Assembly: GCF_000012505.1 (NCBI RefSeq)
Contig: NC_007513.1
Location: 2,046,001 to 2,110,000 of the forward strand
Source of the DNA: Synechococcus sp. CC9902
GTDB lineage: Bacteria; Cyanobacteriota; Cyanobacteriia; PCC-6307; Cyanobiaceae
DNA length: 64,000 nucleotides
Reading direction: 5' to 3'
Part shown: positions 19,648 to 27,699 of the stretch, piece after piece
How positions within the stretch are numbered: position 1 is the first letter of the stretch
Layout of the letters: every line of letters starts with the position of its first letter
Notes under the pieces: generated by a model
Told to the model about the DNA's origin: nothing
Databases searched by the model: none
What the model saw: the letters and a program-made list of their open reading frames with translations, nothing else
Program-made: the position numbers and the translations under genes

Positions 19648-19995
19648 CAAGAGAAATTTGATCAAGGATATTTTGCCAGAGATTTCAACGCCAAACCGCA
19701 TTGAAACGCACAAAAAAATGACAAAGGACACACAGTCATCATCAAACAATCAAGAACTTCTTATTTGCAAAACAAATCTAAAAAACAAATTCAGATTGAT
19801 TCAAAGTGGCCAATGCAAATGGTTGTCCTGGCCCCATAGGCATCATCTAAGTGGTGTAATCGGCATTAATGCGCACGTATCTCTGGGAATGAGTGACTGA
19901 CTGGATTCTTACCAGTTAGGTTCACCGTAAACAATCTGTCAACACAGACCATATCCCAGTCGTGACGGTAGAGAGCGTCAACAAACTGCCAACAG
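19648..19995. other. Gene-free left flank of the integrated element
   Basis: This 348-base stretch holds no convincing gene. Its first 190 bases are AT-rich with poly-A tracts. From 19847 it carries the left copy of the argJ 3' end, then an ACTGG-ATTCTTA-CCAGT dyad near 19900, a GTAAAC motif at 19927-19932, and the start region of the integrase fragment. Confidence 0.5.
19847..19880. repeat. Distal attachment-site copy (displaced argJ 3' end)
   Basis: Read on the minus strand this ends ...TAC GTG CGC ATT AAT GCC GAT TAC ACC ACT TAG, the argJ C terminus with synonymous changes. It has no argJ sequence before it: the upstream residues (SVTHSQR) do not match. It is the partner of 22074-22107. 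Confidence 0.75.
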
Positions 19996-20640
19996 ATGCC
20001 TGAGACGAGCACTCAATCTCAGGTCCTGGATCGGGTCGATTTACAAGGCGGCAAACGAAACAACGCGAACGTGTTTCGCAACGGTCAACGGGGTGGTCGG
20101 TGGTCTCTCTACTTCTTCAACCCAGAGACGCAGAGCAGGCATCGGTTCGTTCTCAGACACCCCAACGGAGGATTCCCAGACCCAACACCAGCAGGGCTGG
20201 ATGAGGCACTGGAACTGGCGCAAGAGCGATACATCGAACTCCGAACCAAGGCAGACAGAGGAGAAGCGGTCAACGTCCTGACCATTGGGGAGATGGTGAA
20301 TCGGTTCCTAACGAAGGAGCAACGCCGAATCAGCAGCACACCTCACGAGGGGATCACCGATGGACGCTTTCGTCTGATCAGAAACCAGACCAGGCATTTC
20401 CTCGACTTCTGCTCTCGGAAGGGGGGATGTGGAGCAAGCAAGCAGGTCCACCTCTTCCGACGCACGTACCTGGACACCTATCAGCAGTGGAGACAAGACA
20501 CCACAGACGCAGTGGACAAGGCAGGACGCGTGCTGCCACGTCCAACAACCCTGAATGGAAAGGTATCCAGAATCGTCGTACACCTGATCCAAAGAAAAAC
20601 TTTAAAAAGGACTGCACCAACTAACCCGTCAAAGGTCTAG
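19996..20640 (+). pseudogene. Truncated tyrosine-type integrase
   Basis: The 214-codon frame looks like the N-terminal half of a phage or island tyrosine recombinase: an Arg-rich start with GGRWSLYFFNPETQSRHRFVL (the beta-sheet arm-binding domain), an amphipathic helix (ELAQERYIELRTKADRG) and a core-binding domain (RLIRNQTRHFLDFCSRKG to LDTYQQWRQDTTDAVDKAG, then PTTLNGKVS). The catalytic domain with its Arg, His, Arg and Tyr residues is missing. Near 20570 the reading frame seems to shift: a neighbouring frame continues RRTPDPKKNFKKDC and then stops. It reads inward from the distal attachment copy, as an integrase should. It is probably inactive. Confidence 0.7.
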
Positions 20641-20731
20641 GCAGCGATCCTATAAATCCAGAGCACAACGCGTACCAAGTTTGTTGCAGCTCAATATTCA
20701 AGTATAGTTACTTTTAATGATCAGTCTTTAA

Positions 20732-21106
20732 ATGAAAAGCCTCGCATTTGGACTCGCATCAGCATTGCTCTTAAGCGCAACCGCCTCTGCTCAAGAGCTG
20801 AAAACATATAATCCATATTTTGATCCATCTATTGTGGGCGCCACAGGCGTAGACACAGGTGTAGATTTAACCGAAGCGCTTAAGATTAATTACGCAAACT
20901 GTGTAATGAAACATATGTCAAGAAATATTGTTAATAACGGGGAAGGAGGGACATTTGTAGATTCGGATGCAGCATTGCTCAATTGCAATTGCATTGCAAT
21001 TACAATTCAGAAGGGCGAATCGCAGGAACAATGCAACAACGCATATGCAAACCCTCAACGTATTACCAGACCTCAAGCATTTGACGCTGGATTAACAAAA
21101 TACTGA
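20732..21106 (+). CDS. Small secreted hypothetical protein (element cargo)
   Basis: This 124-aa protein has a classic signal peptide (MKSLAFGLASALLLSATASA, cut before QELKTY). The mature part holds four Cys: NYANCVMKH, then LLNCNCIAIT and EQCNNAY, which could form two disulfide bonds. Codon usage is more AT-rich than the backbone. It lies inside the argJ element, 91 bases after the broken integrase. No family was recognised. Its good signal peptide and clean frame suggest it is still expressed. Confidence 0.6.
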   Translation: MKSLAFGLASALLLSATASAQELKTYNPYFDPSIVGATGVDTGVDLTEALKINYANCVMKHMSRNIVNNGEGGTFVDSDAALLNCNCIAITIQKGESQEQCNNAYANPQRITRPQAFDAGLTKY

Positions 21107-21310
21107 ACCAGGATCGCGTTAACTAGCTAAAAGACACAGCAAAGAAAATCACAACTAGAACTCTTTAGGTCTATGCAGAGCGTCCTTCCTGGTCCTTCTA
21201 GGGCAGTCTCAGAGCGTGAACACCTCTGAACTTGTTGCGCAATCAACCTTTCGAGAGCAACTAAGTTAGCTTTTCAAAATAAAGTCTGTGGTGCGCTAAC
21301 AGCACTCCAC

Positions 21311-21757
21311 TCACCTCTTTAGAACTCCCATAACAATGACTTGGGGATTACCACTACACTTATAAGAAGTAGAGCTGCTTTCAAGGCACTCATATACTTT
21401 CAGCTTGCCATTGTCTTCGCTATACTGCGTCAACCAGGTCAATGGAAAGTTAGAAGTTCGATCGGCTTTTACTTCATCCAGTCGCTGAGTAAATATAACA
21501 CCACGAGCATTAACAGCTAATACCTGTCCATCAATAATGCAGTATCCATAAGCCCCGAAGCCTTCATACTCTTCATACTTTGGACTGACGTATTTGACAT
21601 TGTCCGTAGTGCATTTCGAAGCCAATTCCAATTGCTGGCGCAGATCAGCTATCAAGGGAGCTTGAGGCAGTGCACCACTTAACGATTCAGAGATGCCGCC
21701 AGCAGGTGCAGGAAAAACACCGATCAACGAGAGGAGAGCAATACTCTGGTGCAACAT
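21311..21757 (-). CDS. Secreted hypothetical protein (element cargo)
   Basis: This protein of about 148 aa begins MLHQSIALLSLIGVFPAPAGG, a signal peptide. The mature part has four Cys: SKCTTDN, GYCIIDG, YECLESS and YKCSGNP, spaced to allow two disulfides. It contains KYVSPKYEEYEGFGAYGYC and a C-terminal strand (PQVIVMGVLKR). An ATG four codons earlier (21769) is possible. It is convergent with the other cargo gene; both encode small Cys-containing exported proteins. No family was recognised. Confidence 0.55.
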   Translation of the reverse strand: MLHQSIALLSLIGVFPAPAGGISESLSGALPQAPLIADLRQQLELASKCTTDNVKYVSPKYEEYEGFGAYGYCIIDGQVLAVNARGVIFTQRLDEVKADRTSNFPLTWLTQYSEDNGKLKVYECLESSSTSYKCSGNPQVIVMGVLKR

Positions 21758-22073
21758 AGTTTTTGGCAAGACCTCTTAGTCCGCAGAGAATGATTTAATC
21801 AACTTAACTTCCTCGACTAGGTGATTATGGCAGAGACCCAAAAACATACATAACACCTGGTCCAAATAAGCAACGCAAGACAACTTCTGATCAACTCGCT
21901 CCACAGATGTCAGCGAGTGAACCTAGTCAGAGGCAATCAAGTCCAAGAGACGACCATCAGCGTCCACGAGCCTGTGTCGGACTCCCTGGACATACGTTGG
22001 GAGGTAAACGTAAACAAGACGTAAACAGGCTTGGCTGATCTCCCAAATCCACTGCACTGCAATAAATTTGGGA
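21758..22073. other. Gene-free right flank of the integrated element
   Basis: These 316 bases hold no convincing gene. Their end, next to argJ, carries three GTAAAC motifs (22004-22026) 48 bases from the argJ tail, and a CTGCACTGCA near-repeat at 22051-22060. These may be recombinase-binding sites. Confidence 0.45.
22004..22026. repeat. Clustered GTAAAC motifs, candidate arm-type sites
   Basis: GTAAAC occurs at 22004-22009, 22010-22015 and 22021-22026, and once more at 19927-19932 by the other end of the element. Short direct repeats beside an attachment core are typical integrase arm sites. The role here is inferred from position only. Confidence 0.4.
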
Positions 22074-22107
22074 CTAAGTGGTGTAGTCGGCGTTGATGCG
22101 TACATAT
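22074..22107. repeat. Proximal attachment-site copy (functional argJ 3' end)
   Basis: This is the in-frame end of the intact argJ. It matches 19847-19880 at 29 of 34 positions, with the five differences all transitions at third codon positions. Confidence 0.75.
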
Positions 22108-23312
22108 TGATCCGACAAATCGCATCCCCAAGCACAACCCATACCAGGCCCCTCACCGATGCCGAGACGGATCTGAACGGTGTCCTGGCGAAGAACATCG
22201 CTGGCCGCTGCACGGTCAAACACCACCGGTTGCCCCTGATCCATTAGTTGATGGGGGCCAATCCAAAGTTCCACAGCTTCGGGGTCGAACGCGACATCAG
22301 CCCGACCGGCCGCCGCAACGATCCGCCCCCAATTGGGATCACGGCCATGCACAGCTGTTTTCACAAGGGATGACCCACAGATCGTGCGCGCCACGCGCAA
22401 CGCCGCAGCCTCATCCTCAGCACCATTCACCTGAACCTCCATCAAGCAGGTGGCTCCTTCGCCATCGCGGGCAATTGCTTGCGCCAATTGCTGCATCACC
22501 TGCGTGAGGCCCGCCTCCAAATCGGCATGGTGCTCCTCAGCCAAGGGCGCTCCAGCGCTGAAGGCCAACACCGTGTCGTTCGTGCTGGTGTCGCCATCCA
22601 CGGTGATGGCATTGAACGAGCGCTCAACCGCTCGACGCACCATCCCACGCCAAATTGCTGCATCCATGCCGGCATCGCAGCTGAAGAAGCCGAGCATCGT
22701 GGCCATGTTCGGATGAATCATTCCGGAGCCCTTAGCCATCCCGCCAATCCGCACCGTCCGCCCCCCCAACTCAGCCTGAACAGCCGCCTGTTTCTCCACA
22801 AGATCTGTGGTGAGAATCGCCTGCGCTGCAGCGGGCCCACCGCTATCCGACAACGCTGCAATCAGAGACCCCAGGCCGGACAACAGCGTTGGCATGGGTA
22901 TCGGCACACCAATCACACCGGTGGAGCAGATCAACACGGTGTCGTGATCAAGGCCCAGCTGGTCGGCAACGGCTTGCGTCGCTCGCTGACTATCCAACAA
23001 CCCACGGTCTCCAGTGCAGGCGTTGGCCTGGCCCGAGTTGATCAACACGGCTCGAGTCCGACCGTCTTGGCTGGAGAGCCGATCGGCACAGAGGTCAACA
23101 CAGGCGGCCCGCACCACGGACGTGGTGAACGTGCCCGCACACACCGCTTCGTCTGGGGCGAGGATCAAGGCCAGATCTGGGCGACCCGAGGGCTTAAGGC
23201 CCGCCACAACCCCTGCCGCCTCAAAACCGTTCGGCGCCGTGACCCCACCATCGATGGGAGACCAAATAGAAGCCATCGCTTCGGCCGCGTCGGCAAGAGA
23301 GACTTCACTCAT
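22074..23312 (-). CDS. argJ: Bifunctional ornithine acetyltransferase / N-acetylglutamate synthase
   Basis: ArgJ recycles the acetyl group from N-acetylornithine to glutamate in arginine synthesis. The 412-aa proenzyme cleaves itself before a Thr; that site is visible as HPNMATMLGFF, preceded by IGGMAKGSGMI. Other landmarks are VVAGLKPSGRPDLALI, INSGQANACTGDRG, FNAITVDGDTSTNDT and PNWGRIVAAAGRA. The C terminus is RINADYTT. The 3' end matches a copy 2.2 kb away and is the apparent integration site of the neighbouring element; the gene itself is intact. It is divergent from coaE with only 14 bases between starts. Confidence 0.96.
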   Translation of the reverse strand: MSEVSLADAAEAMASIWSPIDGGVTAPNGFEAAGVVAGLKPSGRPDLALILAPDEAVCAGTFTTSVVRAACVDLCADRLSSQDGRTRAVLINSGQANACTGDRGLLDSQRATQAVADQLGLDHDTVLICSTGVIGVPIPMPTLLSGLGSLIAALSDSGGPAAAQAILTTDLVEKQAAVQAELGGRTVRIGGMAKGSGMIHPNMATMLGFFSCDAGMDAAIWRGMVRRAVERSFNAITVDGDTSTNDTVLAFSAGAPLAEEHHADLEAGLTQVMQQLAQAIARDGEGATCLMEVQVNGAEDEAAALRVARTICGSSLVKTAVHGRDPNWGRIVAAAGRADVAFDPEAVELWIGPHQLMDQGQPVVFDRAAASDVLRQDTVQIRLGIGEGPGMGCAWGCDLSDQYVRINADYTT

Positions 23313-23326
23313 CTTCCACCGCCACC

Positions 23327-23926
23327 ATGACGTTTGGCGATTGGCCGCCCCAGAGACGCATCGGGCTCACCGGTGGCATTGCCAGCGGAAAAAGCAGTGT
23401 TGCGGCGTTACTCGAAAAACGAGGCTGTCCTGTGCTGGATGCAGATGTCTATGCACGCGAGGCACTCGCAACAGACACGTCTGCGAGCAAGGCTGTTGTG
23501 GCGCGCTACGGCAAACGCGTCCAAAAGGATGGAACGTCAGACATCGACCGCGCTGAACTCGCCGCAATTGTGTTCAACGATCCAAACGAACGGAGCTGGC
23601 TGGAACAACTCGTGCATCCGATTGTGCAGCGACGTTTTGATGACGCACTTCGATCGTTGCCAGACGCCCCGATCGTGATCCTGATGATTCCACTCCTATT
23701 TGAAGCCGGCCTTGAAAAGTGGTGCAGCGAAATTTGGGTGGTCCGCTGTACGGCGCTCCAGCAAAGAGAACGCTTGATGGCACGAAACAACTGCACGGAA
23801 GCCGAAGCCACACAACGCATCGCGGCGCAATGGCCGATCGACATCAAGGTGCAACGCGCTGATTCTGTTATTAACAACAGCGGTCGGATCGACGACCTAC
23901 ACGATCAACTTGATGCACTGCTTTAA
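23327..23926 (+). CDS. coaE: Dephospho-CoA kinase
   Basis: CoaE phosphorylates the ribose 3' hydroxyl of dephospho-CoA, the last step of coenzyme A synthesis. The 199-aa protein has the P-loop GLTGGIASGKSSVAALL, the DADVYAREAL motif, a lid region, and the conserved VIPLLFE-type segment seen here as VILMIPLLFEAGLEKW. A late RADSVINNSG segment is the usual C-terminal signature. Length is normal. Confidence 0.95.
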   Translation: MTFGDWPPQRRIGLTGGIASGKSSVAALLEKRGCPVLDADVYAREALATDTSASKAVVARYGKRVQKDGTSDIDRAELAAIVFNDPNERSWLEQLVHPIVQRRFDDALRSLPDAPIVILMIPLLFEAGLEKWCSEIWVVRCTALQQRERLMARNNCTEAEATQRIAAQWPIDIKVQRADSVINNSGRIDDLHDQLDALL

Positions 23927-24004
23927 GTCAAATCAGACAATCAAGTCAGCAAGTTTTCTATCAACCCTGATCAATACATAACCAACAACAACACATACAT
24001 ATGG

Positions 24005-24838
24005 CTAACCATTTCGCCCCGTCCTTTCTCGGAACCACTTTGTAATCACCCATTTGCTTCCAACAGCAACCGGAATGGCTTCATGCAATGTGTTCCGGTT
24101 TGGGGTTCCATCTTCTTGAAGATTGTTCCAAGCCAAACCCAAACCCGGTCGCGGCGTAAAACGTTGATCCAGATGTTGAAACCACGTCTCACCGCCCGAT
24201 TCCACGGCATTGAGATACACCATCACCGTCCAGGTTCGCTGCCCACCATTCCTGGTGTTGTGATCAAACTCTTTCGTGCCAGGTGAGAACCAATCAGTGT
24301 GTTGCTTGAAATACTCACCCGGGTCATATCGCTGCCCCTGAATGGGTTCCGAAAAGCGTGGATCAACCCCCAACAAATCCGCAAAGCGTTGATCCAAGCG
24401 GCGAGACAGCACGGGATGGTTATGACGCAGATGGCACGTGCGACTGGTGCGGTAGTCGTTGCTGCCACGGGTCACAGTGGACGGCAATAACGCCGAGTTG
24501 ATCGCCTCAATCAACTCTTGGCATTCCAGAGACGACAGCAAAGACGGCAGTTCATACAGCTGGGCGTGGGGGGTTTCCACACGAACAGCACGGGGCCGAT
24601 GCTGCGAATCCGTGATCGGCGCGTTGAACCACTGCAACCACGCTGGCGGCTTCAACCCATCGGACGAGATCAGTGCAGCTCCGTGCTGAGCAGGGGTCTC
24701 GAGCACAGCATTGATCGCCACCAAGGAATATCCCTGGGCGACGGCGCGGTCAACAATCTCCTGACGCGCACATCCACGATCACGGTTGTGAATGAGCCAC
24801 TGGCGCCAGGCCTTCGGAATGGCGCGGGTAGACGTCAT
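24005..24838 (-). CDS. 2-oxoglutarate/Fe(II) dioxygenase, prolyl 4-hydroxylase type
   Basis: The C-terminal half of this 277-aa protein is a P4Hc-type oxygenase: ELIEAINSALLPSTVTR leads in, the iron ligands are the His and Asp of YFKQHTDWF and the distal His of TLHEAIPV, and the 2-oxoglutarate-binding Lys is in GSKWVITKWFRER. The Trp-rich core AWNNLQEDGTPN is also typical. The first 80 residues are a helical region (RQEIVDRAVAQGYSLVAINAVL) of unknown role. It probably hydroxylates a peptidyl Pro or another protein residue; the target is not known. Its start overlaps the gatB stop by 4 bases, so the two are translated in tandem. Confidence 0.88.
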   Translation of the reverse strand: MTSTRAIPKAWRQWLIHNRDRGCARQEIVDRAVAQGYSLVAINAVLETPAQHGAALISSDGLKPPAWLQWFNAPITDSQHRPRAVRVETPHAQLYELPSLLSSLECQELIEAINSALLPSTVTRGSNDYRTSRTCHLRHNHPVLSRRLDQRFADLLGVDPRFSEPIQGQRYDPGEYFKQHTDWFSPGTKEFDHNTRNGGQRTWTVMVYLNAVESGGETWFQHLDQRFTPRPGLGLAWNNLQEDGTPNRNTLHEAIPVAVGSKWVITKWFRERTGRNG

Positions 24839-26319
24839 CCTCCCTTGAGTTTCTGGCTCAAGATTTGATTCGCCAGCTTTGGATCCGCCTTGCCACCTGT
24901 CTTCTTCATCAGTTGCCCCACAAAGAAGCCTTGCAGTTTGGTTTTACCGCCACGGAACGCCTCAACCTCCTCTGGATGGGCGCCCAACAGCTCATCGACA
25001 ATTGCTTCGATCGCCGCCGGGTCGCTAATCATTCCAAGGCCGCGTTCATCAACAATCGCCTTGGGTGATCCGCCCTTCTCCAACAGTTCCGGCAGGATTT
25101 CCTTGGCGATTTTTCCGCTGATTTTTCCGCCATCAATGAGCTGAACCATTTCCGATAACTGCTCCGGACGGAACGGCAATGCCGCAAAACTGAGGCGATT
25201 GCTGTTGACGTAAGCCGCAAGATCACCGGTGATCCAATTCGCTGAGAGCTTGGCGTCAGCTCCAGCAGTCACCACCGCCTCGAAGTAATCCGCCATCTGG
25301 CGCTCATCCGTGAGCACCCGGGCGTCGTATTGGGACAAGCCCAAGTCGTCGGCATAGCGATGACGCTTCGCCGCAGGTAGCTCAGGCAATTCAGCCCGCC
25401 AACCCTCACGCTGTTCGGGACTGACTTCAATCGGACCGAGATCGGGGTCGGGGAAATAGCGGTAATCACTTGCGCCCTCCTTGCTGCGCATGCTCTTCGT
25501 GAGCTGCTTACCTTCATCCCAAAGGCGGGTTTCTTGCACTACGGGCTCCCCCGTCTCATAGGCCTTCACCTGGCGTTTGATCTCGTAATCAACAGCCTTC
25601 TGGATGGCGGAGAAGGAATTCATATTCTTGATCTCTACCTTTGTGCCAAAGGGAGCATCTGGACCTCGACGCACCGAAATATTGACGTCGCAGCGAAGCG
25701 AGCCCTCCTGCATGTTTCCGTCGCTCACGCCCAGGTAGCGCATGATCCGCCGAATTTCAGAGGCATATTCAGCAGCTTCACGGCCTGTGCGCAGGTCGGG
25801 CTTGCTGACGATTTCGGCTAAGGCCACGCCAGCACGGTTGTAATCCACTAGCGAATGGGTCGAACCAGCCAGGCGATCACTGCCGGCGTGCACAAGCTTG
25901 CCCGCGTCTTCCTCCATATGAAGCCGTTCGATCCCAATCGTTTTGAGGTAGGTGTCTTTCCCTTTCTCGGCCACCTCCACCTCAATCCAACCCTCTTCGG
26001 CAATCGGTTGGTCGAACTGAGAGATCTGGTAGTTCTTGGGTAGATCGGGATAAAAATATTGTTTTCGATCGAATTTGCTGTGCTCTGCGATGTTCAAATT
26101 CAGGGCCATCGCTGCCTTCACGGCGTACTCGAGAACCTTCTGGTTCAGCACTGGCAAAGTGCCCGGCAGGCCGCACACCACGGGGTCGATATGCGTGTTG
26201 GGCTCGTCGCCAAAGGTGGTTGATGCCGCCGTAAAAATTTTGCTGTCCGTGCCTAACTGCACGTGGGTCTCAAGACCAATAACGGCCTCCCAGGGGAGTT
26301 GGGTTGCTGCGTCGGCCAT
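24835..26319 (-). CDS. gatB: Aspartyl/glutamyl-tRNA amidotransferase subunit B
   Basis: GatB is the tRNA-binding and kinase subunit that, with GatA and GatC, turns Glu-tRNA(Gln) into Gln-tRNA(Gln). The 494-aa protein begins with WEAVIGLETHVQLGTDSKIF, then VCGLPGTLPVLNQ, FDRKQYFYPDLPKNYQISQF, MEEDAGKLVH, DYNRAGVALAEIVSKPD and MQEGSLRCDVNISVR. It ends in the YqeY-like tail domain (FFVGQLMKKTGGKADPKL). Length is normal. The downstream dioxygenase gene overlaps its stop. Confidence 0.97.
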   Translation of the reverse strand: MADAATQLPWEAVIGLETHVQLGTDSKIFTAASTTFGDEPNTHIDPVVCGLPGTLPVLNQKVLEYAVKAAMALNLNIAEHSKFDRKQYFYPDLPKNYQISQFDQPIAEEGWIEVEVAEKGKDTYLKTIGIERLHMEEDAGKLVHAGSDRLAGSTHSLVDYNRAGVALAEIVSKPDLRTGREAAEYASEIRRIMRYLGVSDGNMQEGSLRCDVNISVRRGPDAPFGTKVEIKNMNSFSAIQKAVDYEIKRQVKAYETGEPVVQETRLWDEGKQLTKSMRSKEGASDYRYFPDPDLGPIEVSPEQREGWRAELPELPAAKRHRYADDLGLSQYDARVLTDERQMADYFEAVVTAGADAKLSANWITGDLAAYVNSNRLSFAALPFRPEQLSEMVQLIDGGKISGKIAKEILPELLEKGGSPKAIVDERGLGMISDPAAIEAIVDELLGAHPEEVEAFRGGKTKLQGFFVGQLMKKTGGKADPKLANQILSQKLKGG

Positions 26320-26392
26320 GCGTCCGCGGTATGAAGCTGATATCTGAATCCTATGGAACCAGCCCCGTTCTCATCAGGATTGACATGGGCCA

Positions 26393-26488
26393 ATGGACAG
26401 CATGAAGCCTGCAACAGCTGATTTTTTAATTGCGTACAGCGGCCTGAACCGTCTGCTGAACAGCGGTTTCAAAGCGCTGCGCGGGTAA
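26393..26488 (+). CDS. Possible 31-aa peptide ahead of thiO
   Basis: An ATG at 26393 opens a 31-codon frame (MDSMKPATADFLIAYSGLNR then LLNSGFKALRG) that stops 2 bases before the thiO ATG. An internal ATG at 26402 is also possible. Spacing suits translational coupling, and the sequence is compact and amphipathic with a basic end. Against it, there is no recognised homologue and it is short enough to be chance. It could be a leader peptide or a small protein. Confidence 0.3.
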   Translation: MDSMKPATADFLIAYSGLNRLLNSGFKALRG

Positions 26489-26490
26489 CC

Positions 26491-27606
26491 ATGACCACAC
26501 CACCACCGATTGTCGTGCTGGGCGGAGGGTTGATGGGCCTGGCGATCGCCCATCAATTGGCCCGTCGTGGCCATGCAGTCCGCGTGATCAGCCGCAATCG
26601 GAATGAAGCCGCAGGCTTCGTGGCGGCGGGAATGCTGGCACCCCACGCAGAAGGACTGAGCGGCCAGTTGTTGACGTTGGGGCAGCACAGCCTTGCGCTG
26701 ATCCCACAATGGGTCGCCCAGATCGAACACGACAGCGGGCTCACCTGTGGCTTACGGATGAGTGGAATTGTGGTGCCGTTCGCTACGGAGGACGACAGCA
26801 GGCGCTACCCGACGGCCGCCCTTGGGCAGTCGCTCACCCGTAAGGCTCTGGAGCAGGAAGTGCCTGGATTAGCCCCGCGTTGGCAAGCGGGGCTGCTGTT
26901 CGAGCAGGACGGTCAGATCGACAACCGCCGTCAATTGATGCGGGCCCTGGAAAAGGCCTGCGTGTCCCTTGGCGTGCAGTTCCTGGAAGGAGCCGAGGTG
27001 CAAACCCTCAGTCGCCACAGCGACAGCCAAGAGCTCCAGCAGATCACCTTGCGCACCGCCGAAGGAGAGGTGCAGCATCATCCCTGCCGAATGGCGGTTT
27101 TATGCAGCGGCGCTTGGAGCCAAAAACTGGTCCCAGAGCTTCCGGTCTTCCCAGTGAAAGGCCAAATGCTTTCCCTACAAGGGCCTCGCAAAGCACTGAA
27201 GCGCGTGATTTTTGGACCCGGCACCTATTTGGTGCCGCGGGAAGACGGTCTGATTGTGGTTGGGGCCACCAGTGAGCGCAGCGCCGGGTTTACGGCTGGA
27301 CTGACACCAGATGGACAAGCACAGCTTCAAGCCGGAATCCAAGACCTCCTACCCATGGCGGGAACCTGGCCACCGATGGAGCGTTGGTGGGGATTTCGAC
27401 CGTGCACCCCCGACGAAGGACCCTTGCTTGGTCCAGGACCGATCCGTGGACTCTGGCTGGCCTGCGGACACCATCGCAATGGTGTGCTGTTGGCGGCCAT
27501 CACAGCTGATTTACTGGCCACTGCAATGACAGGCGAGCGGCCTGATGCCGCTGACGAGGACCTACTCAAAGCATTCCATTGGGAGCGGTTTCAGGACTCC
27601 CAATAA
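26491..27606 (+). CDS. thiO: Glycine oxidase ThiO (FAD-dependent)
   Basis: ThiO oxidises glycine to iminoglycine for the thiamine thiazole ring. The 371-aa protein has the FAD-binding GGGLMGLAIAHQLARRGH near the N terminus, AAGMLAPHAEG (the glycine-oxidase signature region), CSGAWSQKL, VFPVKGQMLSL and VPREDGLIVVGATSER. The C-terminal FAD contact is WWGFRPCTPDEGPLLG followed by GHHRNGVLLA. The DAO-fold motifs are in the expected order. Another D-amino-acid oxidase specificity cannot be excluded, but AAGMLAP plus the ending is the ThiO pattern. Confidence 0.87.
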   Translation: MTTPPPIVVLGGGLMGLAIAHQLARRGHAVRVISRNRNEAAGFVAAGMLAPHAEGLSGQLLTLGQHSLALIPQWVAQIEHDSGLTCGLRMSGIVVPFATEDDSRRYPTAALGQSLTRKALEQEVPGLAPRWQAGLLFEQDGQIDNRRQLMRALEKACVSLGVQFLEGAEVQTLSRHSDSQELQQITLRTAEGEVQHHPCRMAVLCSGAWSQKLVPELPVFPVKGQMLSLQGPRKALKRVIFGPGTYLVPREDGLIVVGATSERSAGFTAGLTPDGQAQLQAGIQDLLPMAGTWPPMERWWGFRPCTPDEGPLLGPGPIRGLWLACGHHRNGVLLAAITADLLATAMTGERPDAADEDLLKAFHWERFQDSQ

Positions 27607-27699
27607 GACAACGTTGCATCACCCCCAACGCGATGGTGATGGCACCACCGCCATTCAGGGCGATGCCATCACGATCCGGTCAAAGGAACTTGTCGGCGA

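Larger units (their letters stand above)
19847..22107. mobile_element. Remnant of an integrative element in the 3' end of argJ
   Basis: The interval is bounded by two direct copies of the last 34 bases of argJ (29 of 34 identical). It contains a tyrosine-recombinase fragment next to the distal copy, two small secreted-protein genes, AT-rich gaps and GTAAAC repeats near both ends. The differences between the copies are all transitions at third codon positions of argJ: both encode YVRINADYTT and a stop. That pattern is expected if an element carried its own argJ tail to restore the gene after insertion, displacing the original tail to the far end. At about 2.3 kb it is too small to be complete, so it is probably degraded. 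Confidence 0.7.

Noticed and set aside
20566-20640. Full-length active integrase
   Set aside because: No catalytic-domain motif follows in any frame before the next gene.
22479-23330. 283-codon plus-strand frame across argJ
   Set aside because: Antisense shadow of argJ; composition unlike a protein of this genome.
27637-27671. Hairpin between thiO and ndk (TGATGGCA / TGCCATCA)
   Set aside because: Stem is 8 bp with a loop of 19 bases and no T run; not convincing as a terminator.
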